Program-made: the position numbers and the translations under genes | Notes under the pieces: model-generated | What the model was told of the DNA's origin: nothing | Database searches by the model: none | What the model saw: the letters and a program-made list of their open reading frames with translations, nothing else | Shown: piece after piece, positions 25,286-34,130 of the stretch | Position numbering within the stretch: the stretch's first letter is position 1 | Layout of the letters: each line of letters starts with the position of its first letter | From: Sulfurimonas sp. | GTDB taxonomy: Bacteria; Campylobacterota; Campylobacteria; Campylobacterales; Sulfurimonadaceae | Assembly: GCA_016744115.1 (NCBI GenBank) | Contig: JADGEZ010000021.1 | Span: 1-38,187, forward strand | Direction of reading: 5' to 3' | DNA length: 38,187 nt

Positions 25286-27525
25286 AATCTTTGTCCCATC
25301 GTAAACTCAAAGGGAGCTAAGAGATCTCCTTTTTCATTTCCTATTGGTCGTGCAAATACTATTTGAACTGGTCCAACAGGTGAAAACCATTCTATCCCAA
25401 AACCATAACCAGCACGAACATATTCATCTATGTTAATATCACCTATCATCCCATAATCAACAAAGGTGACAAGTCTCATTTTTGCCTTTGGAATTAAAGG
25501 AAAGCTCAGTTCTATACTATTTGAAAAAGTTTTTACTCCCCCAATTCTAACAACTCTTAAAGAACCACTATCAACTGTCGTTGGTGAGATTGAATAAGAC
25601 TCATATCCCCTAACACTCCCTATTCCACCCATATAAAATTTTTCCGCTAAAGGTATGTAACCCTGCTTACTTGTTAAAAAGTTATATCTTGCTTTGTACC
25701 TAATAATAGCATCAAAACCCACTAAATCATCCAAGCCTGCAAAAATTCCAAAATTTGTTCTTGATTTAATAAACTTAACATCTCCAAAACCCATTCCAGC
25801 ATCTTCAAGACTTTGTGAGAGTGTAAATCCCTCTCTTGGAAGATAATAATCATCAGTATTGTCAAATTTCAAACTTGCTGTTATAGAACTTTTAGAATAA
25901 CTCTCCAGATACCTCCTATCAAGAAATTCCGATGCGTTATTATCTATCTCATAACTATTGTTAGAATAATTATAACTTAGATAGCCTGAGATATGTCGCG
26001 TAAACCTATGACCAGTTCCAAGCGTTATACCCTTTGAGAGAACTCTATAATCATTATAATCAATATCAGAGTTGTGAATAGAAAAATTACCAGAAAAGTC
26101 ACTATCATTTAACCTAGAATTACTTACATTAAATGAAGCCGTTTTTTGTACTTCAGACTTTTCTACTTGCAATCCAACAGATATACCCGAACCCCAAACA
26201 TTTTTATCACTTACCCCCAAGGTTACTAAAATACCTCCATAGCTTCCGTATCCACCACCAACTTGAATATTTCCCGTTGCAGCTTCTTTAACCTTAACTA
26301 CAAGATCCATACTATTAGCACCTACTCTTCTTTCTTCTATAGCATTTGCATCAAAAAAACCAAGTCTACCAAGTGAAGCACGAGAATCCTTTAAGTCAGT
26401 TAAAGAGTACATATCCCCTGCCCCTAAGAAAAGTTCTCTTCTTATAATCCTATCTAAAGTCCTAGTATTTCCAGAAATAATAACATTTCTAATGCGTACC
26501 TTCTCACCTGCAATAATTTTAAAAACTACATCCACAGTATTATTTTCTTTATTTTTTCTTAAATCTGGAATAACTTGAGTGTAAGCATAACTCATATCTG
26601 CTATTAAAGTTTTAATAATTTTAGCATTCTTACGAAAAGCTTTTATATTAAAAACTTCTCCCTCTTTTAGGCTCATAACTTCCATTATTTTGTTCTCTTC
26701 TATCACATAGTCTGCCTGATCTATGGATATACTGTTGATAGTATAGACAACACCTTCTTCAACCTGATAACTCATATCTGCCGTATAATCATCAAAATTT
26801 ACTCTTACAAAAGCTTGCTTAACTTTAGCGTCTAAATAACCATACTGCATATAATAATCACGGATTCTTAAATTGTCATATTCTAAATCAGCTAACTGCA
26901 TCTCTCCATCATTTCGACCAAAAAGCCAACCCATAAACTCATGCTCTTTGTTTGCTATAACCTCATCAAAATCATCACTATCTAAGCCATGAACACCATC
27001 ATATTGTAAATTTTTGATGATAATCTCTTCACCCTCATTTACAACAAAAGTGATTTTTATACTTCCATTATCTAAAATTTCTTTTTCTATTTCTACAACA
27101 CTGTCTATTTTTCCATCTTGTGATATTGCAGCGATAATTCTTTTTTTTGCGGCTTCAAGTTTTTTTTCATTATACAAAGAACCTTTTTTTATCTGAATAA
27201 TACTAGTAAGTATCTCCTCTTCTTCCGTTTCTTTCCAACCCTCTAAGGCAATTTTTGAAATAATAGCTTTTTCTACAAAATGAAAAGTTAAAATTCCATC
27301 ATCATAATCAATCCAAGCATCTTTAAAATATCCCTGTTTAAAATACATCCCTAAGGCATCATTAAGCATCCCATCATCAATATCACTATCAACTTCAAAA
27401 TCCAACATTCTTAATGCAACCGACTCAGATATATGTACAAGTCCTTCGTATTTAATAGATTTAATTGTCATTGCATGTGCAGAAATTGTGAGCAGGGTAA
27501 GTGTGAAAAATAAAAATAGTTTCAT
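25282..27525 (-). CDS. bamA: Outer membrane protein assembly factor BamA
   Basis: This Omp85-family protein inserts beta barrels into the outer membrane. From ATG 27525 it has a good signal peptide (M-K-L-F-L-F-F to S-A-H-A, about 19 residues); an upstream in-frame ATG at 27564 would add 13 residues that spoil it. Five POTRA repeats occupy about residues 20-410. The 16-strand barrel contains the lid-lock motif G-S-V-R-G-Y-E and ends in M-G-Q-R-F, with the C-terminal Phe expected of BAM substrates. The gene runs against ppx, and the two 3' ends overlap. Confidence 0.95.
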   Translation of the reverse strand: MKLFLFFTLTLLTISAHAMTIKSIKYEGLVHISESVALRMLDFEVDSDIDDGMLNDALGMYFKQGYFKDAWIDYDDGILTFHFVEKAIISKIALEGWKETEEEEILTSIIQIKKGSLYNEKKLEAAKKRIIAAISQDGKIDSVVEIEKEILDNGSIKITFVVNEGEEIIIKNLQYDGVHGLDSDDFDEVIANKEHEFMGWLFGRNDGEMQLADLEYDNLRIRDYYMQYGYLDAKVKQAFVRVNFDDYTADMSYQVEEGVVYTINSISIDQADYVIEENKIMEVMSLKEGEVFNIKAFRKNAKIIKTLIADMSYAYTQVIPDLRKNKENNTVDVVFKIIAGEKVRIRNVIISGNTRTLDRIIRRELFLGAGDMYSLTDLKDSRASLGRLGFFDANAIEERRVGANSMDLVVKVKEAATGNIQVGGGYGSYGGILVTLGVSDKNVWGSGISVGLQVEKSEVQKTASFNVSNSRLNDSDFSGNFSIHNSDIDYNDYRVLSKGITLGTGHRFTRHISGYLSYNYSNNSYEIDNNASEFLDRRYLESYSKSSITASLKFDNTDDYYLPREGFTLSQSLEDAGMGFGDVKFIKSRTNFGIFAGLDDLVGFDAIIRYKARYNFLTSKQGYIPLAEKFYMGGIGSVRGYESYSISPTTVDSGSLRVVRIGGVKTFSNSIELSFPLIPKAKMRLVTFVDYGMIGDINIDEYVRAGYGFGIEWFSPVGPVQIVFARPIGNEKGDLLAPFEFTMGQRF

Positions 27526-27689
27526 TAAAATCCATTTGTTTAAAATAAGAAAATATTCTACCAAGTATGTGGTTAAATGTAGTTTAGAAAGGAGAGTCTG
27601 TTTAATATTTAGTGAAATACTTGAATAAATTTTAAGTAAAAATATAAATTTAGTTTCATAAATATCATCATAATTAGAGCATTAAAAGA

Positions 27690-27950
27690 TCAAAATCATT
27701 CAGCAACCTTGTTTATGGCTTTATACTTTTTTAATCATGGCTAATCTTAGCATGGCAAATGGTGCTGTTTTCAACTTGTAGCGCAAAGATTTGCTAAATA
27801 TATAGGAATTATGACTGGTCTCGTTGGATGTGCTGGTGGTCTTGGTCAAACAGCTCTTATCCAAACCTTAGCTTATTCACAAGAGAAGTTTGGCGGATAT
27901 TGAGAAGGTTTTGTAAAAAAAGATGGAGAACTACTTGGGGAACACAATCA
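27690..27950 (+). pseudogene. Decayed fragment of a NarK-type nitrate/nitrite transporter
   Basis: From 27737 one frame reads M-A-N-L-S-M-A-N-G-A-V-F, and the next continues Q-L-V-A-Q-R-F...I-G-I-M-T-G-L-V-G-C-A-G-G-L-G. Together they match the G-N-G-A-V-F-Q-L-V-P-Q-R-F...M-T-G-L-V-G-A-A-G-G signature of NarK-type major facilitator proteins. A 1-nt deletion near 27771 breaks the frame, and a TGA at about 27901 sits where TGG (Trp) would be expected. Both ends of the gene are missing. It fills most of the 383-bp (27526-27947 region) gap between bamA and the polysaccharide locus. Confidence 0.7.
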
Positions 27951-29450
27951 AGTGGGATGATTTAATCTTTTAAGATACCACTCAATAGTTTTAACAATTC
28001 CAGAATCAAAGTTTTCATCTGCTTTGTAGCCAAGTGAGATTTCTAGTTTACTTGCATCAATTGCATATCGCTTATCATGTCCTGCTCTATCTTTTACAAA
28101 TGTGATTAAATCTTTATAGGATTTTTCTTTGGGGATTTTTTCATCAAGAATAGTACATATTTTTTCAACAATCTGTAAATTAGTTCTCTCATTGTTTCCG
28201 CCAATATTATATGTATTATCTTCAATTGCTTTATGATAGACTAGATCTATAGCTTTACAATGATCAAGTACATATAACCAATCTCGTATATTTTTTCCAT
28301 CACCATAAATAGGAATATTTTCATTTTTGAGTGCTTTTTTGATAATGCTTGGGATGAGCTTTTCTTCATGTTGTTTTGGTCCATAGTTATTTGAGCAATT
28401 AGTTATTACTGTGTTTAAGCCGTAAGTCTTTTGATAACTTCTCACTATCATATCAGAACTAGCTTTTGATGCACTATAGGGAGAGTTTGGAGCATAAGGG
28501 GTCTCTTCTGTAAACAAATCAGTTTCATTTAATGTGCCATAGACTTCATCTGTAGATATATGATGAAACCTACAGTTTATATAATCCTCTTTATAGCTAA
28601 ATGGTTTATCCATCCAATAGTTTTTTGCAACATCTATAAGAGTAAAAGTACCATTTACATTTGTTTGTATAAAAACACTTGGATTTTCAATGCTATTATC
28701 TACATGTGATTCTGCTGCAAAATGTATGACACCCTTTATGTTATATTCGTTAAAGATATATTCTACTAATTCCCTATCACAAATATCTCCTTTGATAAAT
28801 TTATATCTAGGATTATTTTCGCATTCTTGGAGATTTTTTAAATCTCCAGCATAAGTTAAAAGGTCTAAATTGACAATATTATATTCTTTATACTTATCTA
28901 AAAAATAGGGTACAAAGTTACTACCAATGAATCCCGCACATCCTGTGACTAATATGCTTTTATTATTTTTATTGACAAAAGTATTTTTAAATAGTATAAT
29001 TCCTTTACATTTCGGCAACTTCTTTGAAGAATGCCCGCTCCCTTTCTTTTTTTGGTTTGGGGTAACATCTATTAAATCAATTAGCTTACTTTTTAGATTT
29101 CCAAAATCATGATTTTTTATATACCCATGATAATATTCTGCTCTTTTAATATCAAAAACTCTTATCTGATTTAGTAAAGCTGTACTTTGAGTTTTTTCTG
29201 TATATCTAAAATTAAAAAAATAACTTCCAGTTTTTTCTTTAGAACTAAGGGGAATACCGATAAAAGTTTGTTTTGATAACTTTCTAAAAACTAATACTGG
29301 TCTTAAAAATAGTTCATCTTTGCCATATACTTCATGCCCAATATTCTTACCAACAGACATAAAATAGATTTCACCTTGTTTATACGGTATTAAATTTTTA
29401 TTTTCTATTTTTTGTTTTAATTCATTCCAAGTATTAAATTTATCAGTCAT
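27948..29450 (-). CDS. rmlB: MazF/PemK-like domain fused to dTDP-glucose 4,6-dehydratase (RmlB)
   Basis: A single 500-residue frame. Residues about 22-128 match a MazF/PemK-like toxin fold: Q-G-E-I-Y-F, R50-P-V-L-V-F, [19 protein letters not shown] basic low-complexity linker (129-163) follows, then a complete RmlB of about 337 residues. RmlB has the NAD motif T-G-C-A-G-F-I-G (169-176), S-T-D-E-V-Y-G (299-305) and Y-S-A-S-K (325-329). RmlB makes dTDP-4-keto-6-deoxyglucose. No ATG, GTG or TTG lies near the RmlB start, so the dehydratase seems to depend on the fused start at 29450, which overlaps the rmlA stop by 8 nt. No antitoxin gene is adjacent. Confidence 0.9.
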   Translation of the reverse strand: MTDKFNTWNELKQKIENKNLIPYKQGEIYFMSVGKNIGHEVYGKDELFLRPVLVFRKLSKQTFIGIPLSSKEKTGSYFFNFRYTEKTQSTALLNQIRVFDIKRAEYYHGYIKNHDFGNLKSKLIDLIDVTPNQKKKGSGHSSKKLPKCKGIILFKNTFVNKNNKSILVTGCAGFIGSNFVPYFLDKYKEYNIVNLDLLTYAGDLKNLQECENNPRYKFIKGDICDRELVEYIFNEYNIKGVIHFAAESHVDNSIENPSVFIQTNVNGTFTLIDVAKNYWMDKPFSYKEDYINCRFHHISTDEVYGTLNETDLFTEETPYAPNSPYSASKASSDMIVRSYQKTYGLNTVITNCSNNYGPKQHEEKLIPSIIKKALKNENIPIYGDGKNIRDWLYVLDHCKAIDLVYHKAIEDNTYNIGGNNERTNLQIVEKICTILDEKIPKEKSYKDLITFVKDRAGHDKRYAIDASKLEISLGYKADENFDSGIVKTIEWYLKRLNHPT

Positions 29451-30312
29451 TTTGTACTAAGTCTTCCAAATACTTACCATATCCATTTTTACTAAGTGGC
29501 TTGGCTATCTCTAATACTTTAGCCTTATCTATCCATCCATTGCTGTAAGCTATCTCTTCAAGACAAGCTATTTTATAGCCTTGTCTATGTTCTATGGTTT
29601 GTACAAACTGCCCTGCTTCTATGAGGCTGTCATGTGTTCCTGTATCTAACCATGCGTATCCACGACCTAAAAGTTCAACTTTTAATTTTTCTCTTTTTAA
29701 ATACTCTTGATTTATGGATGTGATTTCAAGTTCCCCTCTATCTGAGGGTTTTACTTTCTTTGCAATACTTATCACATCATTATCATAAAAATATAGCCCC
29801 GTTACTGCAAAGTTTGATTTTGGATACTGAGGCTTTTCTTCTATAGATATAGCATTCATTTGTTTATCAAACTCAACTACTCCAAATCTATGAGCATCTT
29901 TAACCCCATATCCAAATACCATTGCACCCTCTTTAAGTCTTGTAGCATTTTTAAGTAAGGCTATAAATCCATCTCCGTAAAATATATTATCTCCAAGGAT
30001 TAAGCATACATTATCATTTCCAATAAACTCCTCAGCTAATATAAACGCTTGAGCAAGTCCATCAGGTGATGGCTGAATCTTGTATTGTAATTCTATTCCC
30101 CAGTCACTCCCATCACCTAGTAATTCTTTAAATTTTTCTATATCTCGTGGCGTTGATATTATTAGTATTTCTTTTATACCTGCTAAGAGTAAAACTGATA
30201 ATGGATAATGAATCATAGGCTTATCATATATAGGTAACAACTGTTTACTTATAGACTTCGTTATAGGATAAAGCCTTGTTCCGCTTCCCCCTGCTAATAT
30301 TATTCCTTTCAT
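29443..30312 (-). CDS. rmlA: Glucose-1-phosphate thymidylyltransferase
   Basis: A 289-residue enzyme that makes dTDP-glucose from dTTP and glucose-1-phosphate. It begins [16 protein letters not shown], the nucleotide-binding loop of the family, and contains D-N-I-F-Y-G-D, F-G-V-V-E-F-D and E-E-K-P, with [12 protein letters not shown] near residue 220. The ATG at 30312 overlaps the stop of the aminotransferase gene (ATGA), which fixes the start; an earlier in-frame ATG at 30321 is less likely. Length is standard. Confidence 0.96.
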   Translation of the reverse strand: MKGIILAGGSGTRLYPITKSISKQLLPIYDKPMIHYPLSVLLLAGIKEILIISTPRDIEKFKELLGDGSDWGIELQYKIQPSPDGLAQAFILAEEFIGNDNVCLILGDNIFYGDGFIALLKNATRLKEGAMVFGYGVKDAHRFGVVEFDKQMNAISIEEKPQYPKSNFAVTGLYFYDNDVISIAKKVKPSDRGELEITSINQEYLKREKLKVELLGRGYAWLDTGTHDSLIEAGQFVQTIEHRQGYKIACLEEIAYSNGWIDKAKVLEIAKPLSKNGYGKYLEDLVQND

Positions 30313-31394
30313 TTTAACCATCCATTTATTGTTTTAACGACTTGTATTATCTCTTGTTTTGTATGAAAATAAGATATTGGTAAACTTAAAGTTGTGTCAT
30401 GTATCTCTTGACTTATTGGATACTCTCCACTTATAAATTTTTGCATAGATTTTTGTTTATTTGGAGCAAGAGGATAATGAATTTCAGTTTTTATACCCTT
30501 GTCAAATAAGTATTTTTTTAAAGCATCTCTTTTGCGATGGCGTATGTTAAATATATGATATACATCAAAATAATCAGCATCAACTACTGGCATTATGAAC
30601 TCCTTATCAAGGTGTTTGAGGTATATACTTGCTAGTTCTCTTTTATGATTTGTTATATCCTTTAATATTTTTAACTTTAGAGATAAAAATCCAGCCTGTA
30701 TCTCATCAAGTCTTGAATTATATCCTATCTCATCATTATAATATTTTTTATTACTGCCATAGTTTCTAAGTGACTTAATCTTATCTTTGTACTTAACACT
30801 ATCACATGTAATAGCTCCTCCGTCGCCTAATGCACCAAGATTTTTAGTAGGATAAAAACTAAAACATCCTATACCAAAACTACCGACTTTTTTATCTTTA
30901 AATTTTGCTCCATGGGCTTGGGCACAATCTTCTATAATCTCTAAATTGTATCTATCTGCGATAGTGAGTATTTTATCCATCTCACAAGCTTTACCATACA
31001 AATGCACAACTAAGATAGCTTTTGTCTTTTTTGTGATCGTTTTCTCAATTTGCGTAACATCAATATTATAAGTATTTATATTTGGCTCTACTAACACTGG
31101 CTTAAATCCATTTCTAATTATGGCTAAGATTGTAGCGATATATGTATTTGATGGTACTATTATCTCGCTATCTTTTGCAAACTTAAAAGCATCAATTGCA
31201 AGTATCAAGGCATCCAATCCTGATGCTACACCTACACAATAGTTTGCACCACAAAAGTGAGCAAATTCATCTTCAAACTTAGAAACTCTCTCTCCTAATA
31301 TATACCAACCACTCTTTAAAAATGTATCAAAACTATCCTTATACCGATCAAAAAGTTTCTCATTTACTTTTTGTAAGTTCTCATACTCTATCAT
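30309..31394 (-). CDS. DegT-family sugar aminotransferase (FdtB/QdtB-like)
   Basis: A 361-residue PLP enzyme of the DegT/DnrJ/EryC1/StrS family. It shows G-L-D-A-L-I-L-A (about 60), V-V-H-L-Y-G (about 127), E-D-C-A-Q-A-H-G (about 154) and the cofactor Lys in [15 protein letters not shown] (about 186). Directly after an FdtA/QdtA-type isomerase gene, it most likely aminates dTDP-3-keto-6-deoxyhexose at C3. This gives dTDP-3-amino-3,6-dideoxy-galactose or -glucose; sequence alone does not say which. The start shares one base with the isomerase stop (TGATG). Confidence 0.9.
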   Translation of the reverse strand: MIEYENLQKVNEKLFDRYKDSFDTFLKSGWYILGERVSKFEDEFAHFCGANYCVGVASGLDALILAIDAFKFAKDSEIIVPSNTYIATILAIIRNGFKPVLVEPNINTYNIDVTQIEKTITKKTKAILVVHLYGKACEMDKILTIADRYNLEIIEDCAQAHGAKFKDKKVGSFGIGCFSFYPTKNLGALGDGGAITCDSVKYKDKIKSLRNYGSNKKYYNDEIGYNSRLDEIQAGFLSLKLKILKDITNHKRELASIYLKHLDKEFIMPVVDADYFDVYHIFNIRHRKRDALKKYLFDKGIKTEIHYPLAPNKQKSMQKFISGEYPISQEIHDTTLSLPISYFHTKQEIIQVVKTINGWLK

Positions 31395-31753
31395 CAGTAT
31401 CTCTCATCAATATAGTCATTTTTATCATAAAATTCAGATGCAAAAACTAAAAGCGTTGAATCTTTTGAAAACTTATCCATGGTATGCCAATCTTTTGCTT
31501 CTACTATTAAACATTTATTTGGATTATCTAATAAAAAAACATCTTCTTGCACTCCATCATTTACATACACCTCACAAGTTCCACCTAAAGATATAAGTGC
31601 TTGAATAGTTTTTTTATGTCTATGTCCACCTCTTTGATTCTTTACACCATAGATATAATAAACTCTTTTTATATCAAAAGGCAGTAGCTTTTCAAGCACA
31701 CTTAAAACCCCTCTCTCATCTTTATATGTTGGTACATCTATCATATATGCCAT
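31394..31753 (-). CDS. dTDP-4-keto-6-deoxyglucose 3,4-ketoisomerase (FdtA/QdtA-like)
   Basis: A 119-residue single-domain cupin. Family marks are D-E-R-G-V-L-S-V-L-E (about 13-22), V-Y-Y-I-Y-G-V (about 31-37) and the active-site block R-G-G-H-R-H-K-K (about 41-48). A D-W-H-T-M segment (about 88-92) is near the end of the barrel. These enzymes shift the keto group from C4 to C3 before transamination. FdtA and QdtA differ in product stereochemistry and cannot be separated here. It begins immediately after the glycosyltransferase stop. Confidence 0.9.
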   Translation of the reverse strand: MAYMIDVPTYKDERGVLSVLEKLLPFDIKRVYYIYGVKNQRGGHRHKKTIQALISLGGTCEVYVNDGVQEDVFLLDNPNKCLIVEAKDWHTMDKFSKDSTLLVFASEFYDKNDYIDERY

Positions 31754-32710
31754 CTATCTTCCTAACAGTTCTTTTTTTTGAAAAATATTATATGTGCCAC
31801 TCATATATCTTTTTATTTTTCGCAAAGGTTCTTTCCAATAAAATGACTTGTTTTTTACAATTCCATTATAATCATTTATCTTATCAAATTTTTTAAGTTC
31901 TTGGGTCATATTTTGCAGGTGTTTCGTATAGGGAATGTATAATATCTCAATATCATTTTTATTTAACTTATATGTACCGAGTTCTATTTTAGAGTTTTGG
32001 AGTATTTTATAGTTATGAAAATGATAAAAAATTAGCTTAAAATTAGCATCACCTAAATCATACTGTTGAACATTCCAAGGGGCAACACCTCCTCCTAAGT
32101 TTTCTAGTACATGAACACCCTCAAATCTAGTAGTCCAATCATCAAGATATTTTTGATCACCAAATTTGCCATCTTCATTTCGTGCATAGCACCAGTCATT
32201 ACAAGCATCTCTCCACCAATCTAATGCTTTCATACCGTTTTTATCATTTTTAAATGTCATAAACTGTACACAGTATATCCCACTTGTAGCACTTTGATCA
32301 TACATAGGAGTATATCTATGCTCTGTTATCAAAACAGATTTTTCTTTCATTTCATCTATTAATACGGAGGGATTAGAGAAAAAATACAAATCTGCATCAA
32401 GATAAGTACAAGAAAATAAACTATAGGTTTCTATACAATATTTTATAATAGATGGTGTACAAGTCCAGCAATATTCCCCTGCACTTCTACTACTTTTAAG
32501 CTTTAATAACTCTTCATCTTCAAACTCTTCTAAAGATATTATTGTTACAAACTCTAAACTCAACTTATTAAGTAACTCATAACTTTTATCATCAAAAGCG
32601 AAAATATAAAGATGAAACTCCTCACTATATTTGTTAAGAGATTCATACATAGCTAGACCACGAGTAAGGTAATTGCTGTCAAATAAGGTGCAGTAGTTAT
32701 ATGATTTCAT
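31754..32710 (-). CDS. Glycosyltransferase-like protein, GT-A type
   Basis: A 318-residue protein that opens with C-T-L-F-D-S-N-Y-L-T-R-G-L-A-M-Y-E-S-L, typical of nucleotide-sugar transferases with a GT-A fold. Its metal-binding D-A-D-L-Y-F-F-S-N-P motif lies at about 100. Further conserved-looking blocks are F-G-D-Q-K-Y-L-D-D-W (about 184) and G-G-G-V-A-P-W-N (about 207), as in GT8-like enzymes. No signal or membrane helix. It probably transfers a sugar in the polysaccharide made by this locus; donor and acceptor are unknown. It starts 4 nt after the VapC-like gene. Confidence 0.8.
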   Translation of the reverse strand: MKSYNYCTLFDSNYLTRGLAMYESLNKYSEEFHLYIFAFDDKSYELLNKLSLEFVTIISLEEFEDEELLKLKSSRSAGEYCWTCTPSIIKYCIETYSLFSCTYLDADLYFFSNPSVLIDEMKEKSVLITEHRYTPMYDQSATSGIYCVQFMTFKNDKNGMKALDWWRDACNDWCYARNEDGKFGDQKYLDDWTTRFEGVHVLENLGGGVAPWNVQQYDLGDANFKLIFYHFHNYKILQNSKIELGTYKLNKNDIEILYIPYTKHLQNMTQELKKFDKINDYNGIVKNKSFYWKEPLRKIKRYMSGTYNIFQKKELLGR

Positions 32711-32714
32711 CTTA

Positions 32715-33077
32715 TTATAGTTTCAACAATTTTATTTTTAGTTTATCAATATTCTTAAGTCTTATATCATTTGTTACTAATGTAGCATTATTTAACATTG
32801 TTGTTGCACAAATAATTGCATCTGGCAATTTTATTTTATGAGTCGATTTTAATTCAATAACCTTTTTTGATATTTTTTCATCAATATATATTATATTCAA
32901 AAATGAACAAAAATCTTCAATAAATTTCTTCTCTCTTTCTGACTCAAAGTTATACCCCAATACTTCCATATAAGTTATAACAGAAATAGCATATTCTTTA
33001 TCATCATCAAAAATATCATCAAGACACAATAATTCTTTTGATAAATATATTATTGTGTTAGAATCTAAAAATATCAT
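32715..33077 (-). CDS. PIN-domain toxin, VapC-like
   Basis: This 120-residue PIN-domain ribonuclease is read from ATG 33077, which overlaps the antitoxin stop as TAATG; an ATG two codons earlier (33083) is possible. Numbered from that earlier ATG, the acidic active site is complete: Asp7 in F-L-D-S-N, Glu40 in T-Y-M-E-V-L, Asp88 in K-L-P-D-A-I and Asp106 in V-T-N-D-I-R. VapC toxins cut specific RNAs, often initiator tRNA or rRNA. It is intact and sits inside the polysaccharide gene string, in the same orientation. Confidence 0.88.
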   Translation of the reverse strand: MIFLDSNTIIYLSKELLCLDDIFDDDKEYAISVITYMEVLGYNFESEREKKFIEDFCSFLNIIYIDEKISKKVIELKSTHKIKLPDAIICATTMLNNATLVTNDIRLKNIDKLKIKLLKL

Positions 33078-33298
33078 TACCATTCATCTCTTTGTTTATT
33101 TTGCCATGACATAGGATTATCTATACTTTTAAATATTTCTATATCTTTTGATTTAAATAATTGCTTAATACTTTGCTTTGTATTTTTAGATACTTGTTTT
33201 TCTTCTTTTATAACCAAACCTTTTAAATTTAAATTATTCAGTAAAAACATAATGTTTTGATAAATATTATCTTCTATTTTTAATTTTACAGTATGCAT
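33077..33298 (-). CDS. Antitoxin partner of the VapC-like toxin
   Basis: A 73-residue protein directly upstream of the PIN gene with overlapping stop and start. The N-terminal M-H-T-V-K-L-K-I-E-D strand, followed by a helix, would suit a ribbon-helix-helix or similar DNA-binding end. The C-terminal part (about 45-73), with M-S-W-Q-N-K-Q-R-D-E-W, is the likely toxin-binding tail. Family not recognised; identity rests on gene order. A strong AAAGGAA ribosome binding site and a TATAAT box (33317-33322, minus strand) give the pair its own promoter. Confidence 0.75.
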   Translation of the reverse strand: MHTVKLKIEDNIYQNIMFLLNNLNLKGLVIKEEKQVSKNTKQSIKQLFKSKDIEIFKSIDNPMSWQNKQRDEW

Positions 33299-33316
33299 TT
33301 TTATTCCTTTTCACTT

Positions 33317-33322
33317 ATTATA
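33317..33322 (-). promoter_or_regulatory. -10 box of the toxin-antitoxin pair
   Basis: On the minus strand TATAAT lies 18 nt before the antitoxin ATG. The 103-bp gap 33299-33401 that contains it separates the pair from the methyltransferase gene upstream. Confidence 0.5.
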
Positions 33323-33401
33323 CTTGATTTCATGTTTGAGGTAAATATACCAAGACAAAAGACTTCATACTATAGTACAGAAATACCTAGCTCTGCCATA
33401 T

Positions 33402-34130
33402 TTATACATCTCTTACCTTTGTAGCTAAGACTATGTTGTCAAGATATAAATCATTGTTTTTAGGGAGTATTTTTGATAAGAGAAGACCAACGATATTCAT
33501 AGGTGCGATTAAGAGTAAGTTAATCATCAAATTTATATATACATATTTAGTTAGAGTAACTTTATATATATAAGCATTAAGAAGTTGAAATACCACTTCT
33601 AAGCCATTGTTACTTCTTCTATGTTCAAGTACCTCAAATCCATTTTCACTCAAAATATACTTTAATCCAAATGAAGAATATCTAGCATAATCATAAGGTT
33701 GCTCATGTTCATCCCATACAAATGGCACACTTATAAGAAATTTTCCGCCCATTTTAGTAACTCTATTTATCTCTTTTAAAAACTCATTTGGATTAAATAC
33801 ATGTTCAAATACCTGATTTGATAAAATACTATCAAATTCTTTATCCCTACAAGGTATCGCTTTACCATCATACAATATATCAGCAAATTTATCTTGTCGC
33901 TTGGCTCCATCATCAATCTCTAATCCGATATACTCATCCACATTTGATATACTTTCATAAGGTTTTGTTCCGCATCCAATATCCAATAGTTTTCCATTTA
34001 AATGAGAGATTAACTCTGATACATTTTTATATAAACCTTTTCTAGCAAAGTAAAAAGGGTTTATAAATAGTCCAATAATTTTTGGATTAAATTGTTCTTT
34101 GATATAGAGTTGTTTTAATTTTTTAAACAC
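33402..34130 (-). CDS. SAM-dependent methyltransferase (class I)
   Basis: A 242-residue methyltransferase with motif I L-L-D-I-G-C-G-T-K-P-Y (about 50-60), the acidic loop Y-I-G-L-E-I-D, and the post-motif region D-S-I-L-S-N-Q-V-F-E-H-V (about 104). F-L-I-S-V-P-F-V-W-D-E-H-E follows at about 132. A hydrophobic stretch near the C-terminus (about 200-225) might touch the membrane. It overlaps the preceding methyltransferase gene by 8 nt. Substrate is unknown; a sugar or lipid-linked glycan is likely from context. Confidence 0.88.
   Translation of the reverse strand: MFKKLKQLYIKEQFNPKIIGLFINPFYFARKGLYKNVSELISHLNGKLLDIGCGTKPYESISNVDEYIGLEIDDGAKRQDKFADILYDGKAIPCRDKEFDSILSNQVFEHVFNPNEFLKEINRVTKMGGKFLISVPFVWDEHEQPYDYARYSSFGLKYILSENGFEVLEHRRSNNGLEVVFQLLNAYIYKVTLTKYVYINLMINLLLIAPMNIVGLLLSKILPKNNDLYLDNIVLATKVRDV

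Noticed and set aside
28993-29018. Promoter-like sequence inside the MazF-RmlB linker (TTGCCG and TATACT, minus strand)
   Set aside because: The spacing is only 14 nt (16 to an alternative TACTAT), and no start codon for RmlB follows, so an independent rmlB transcript would not be translated normally.
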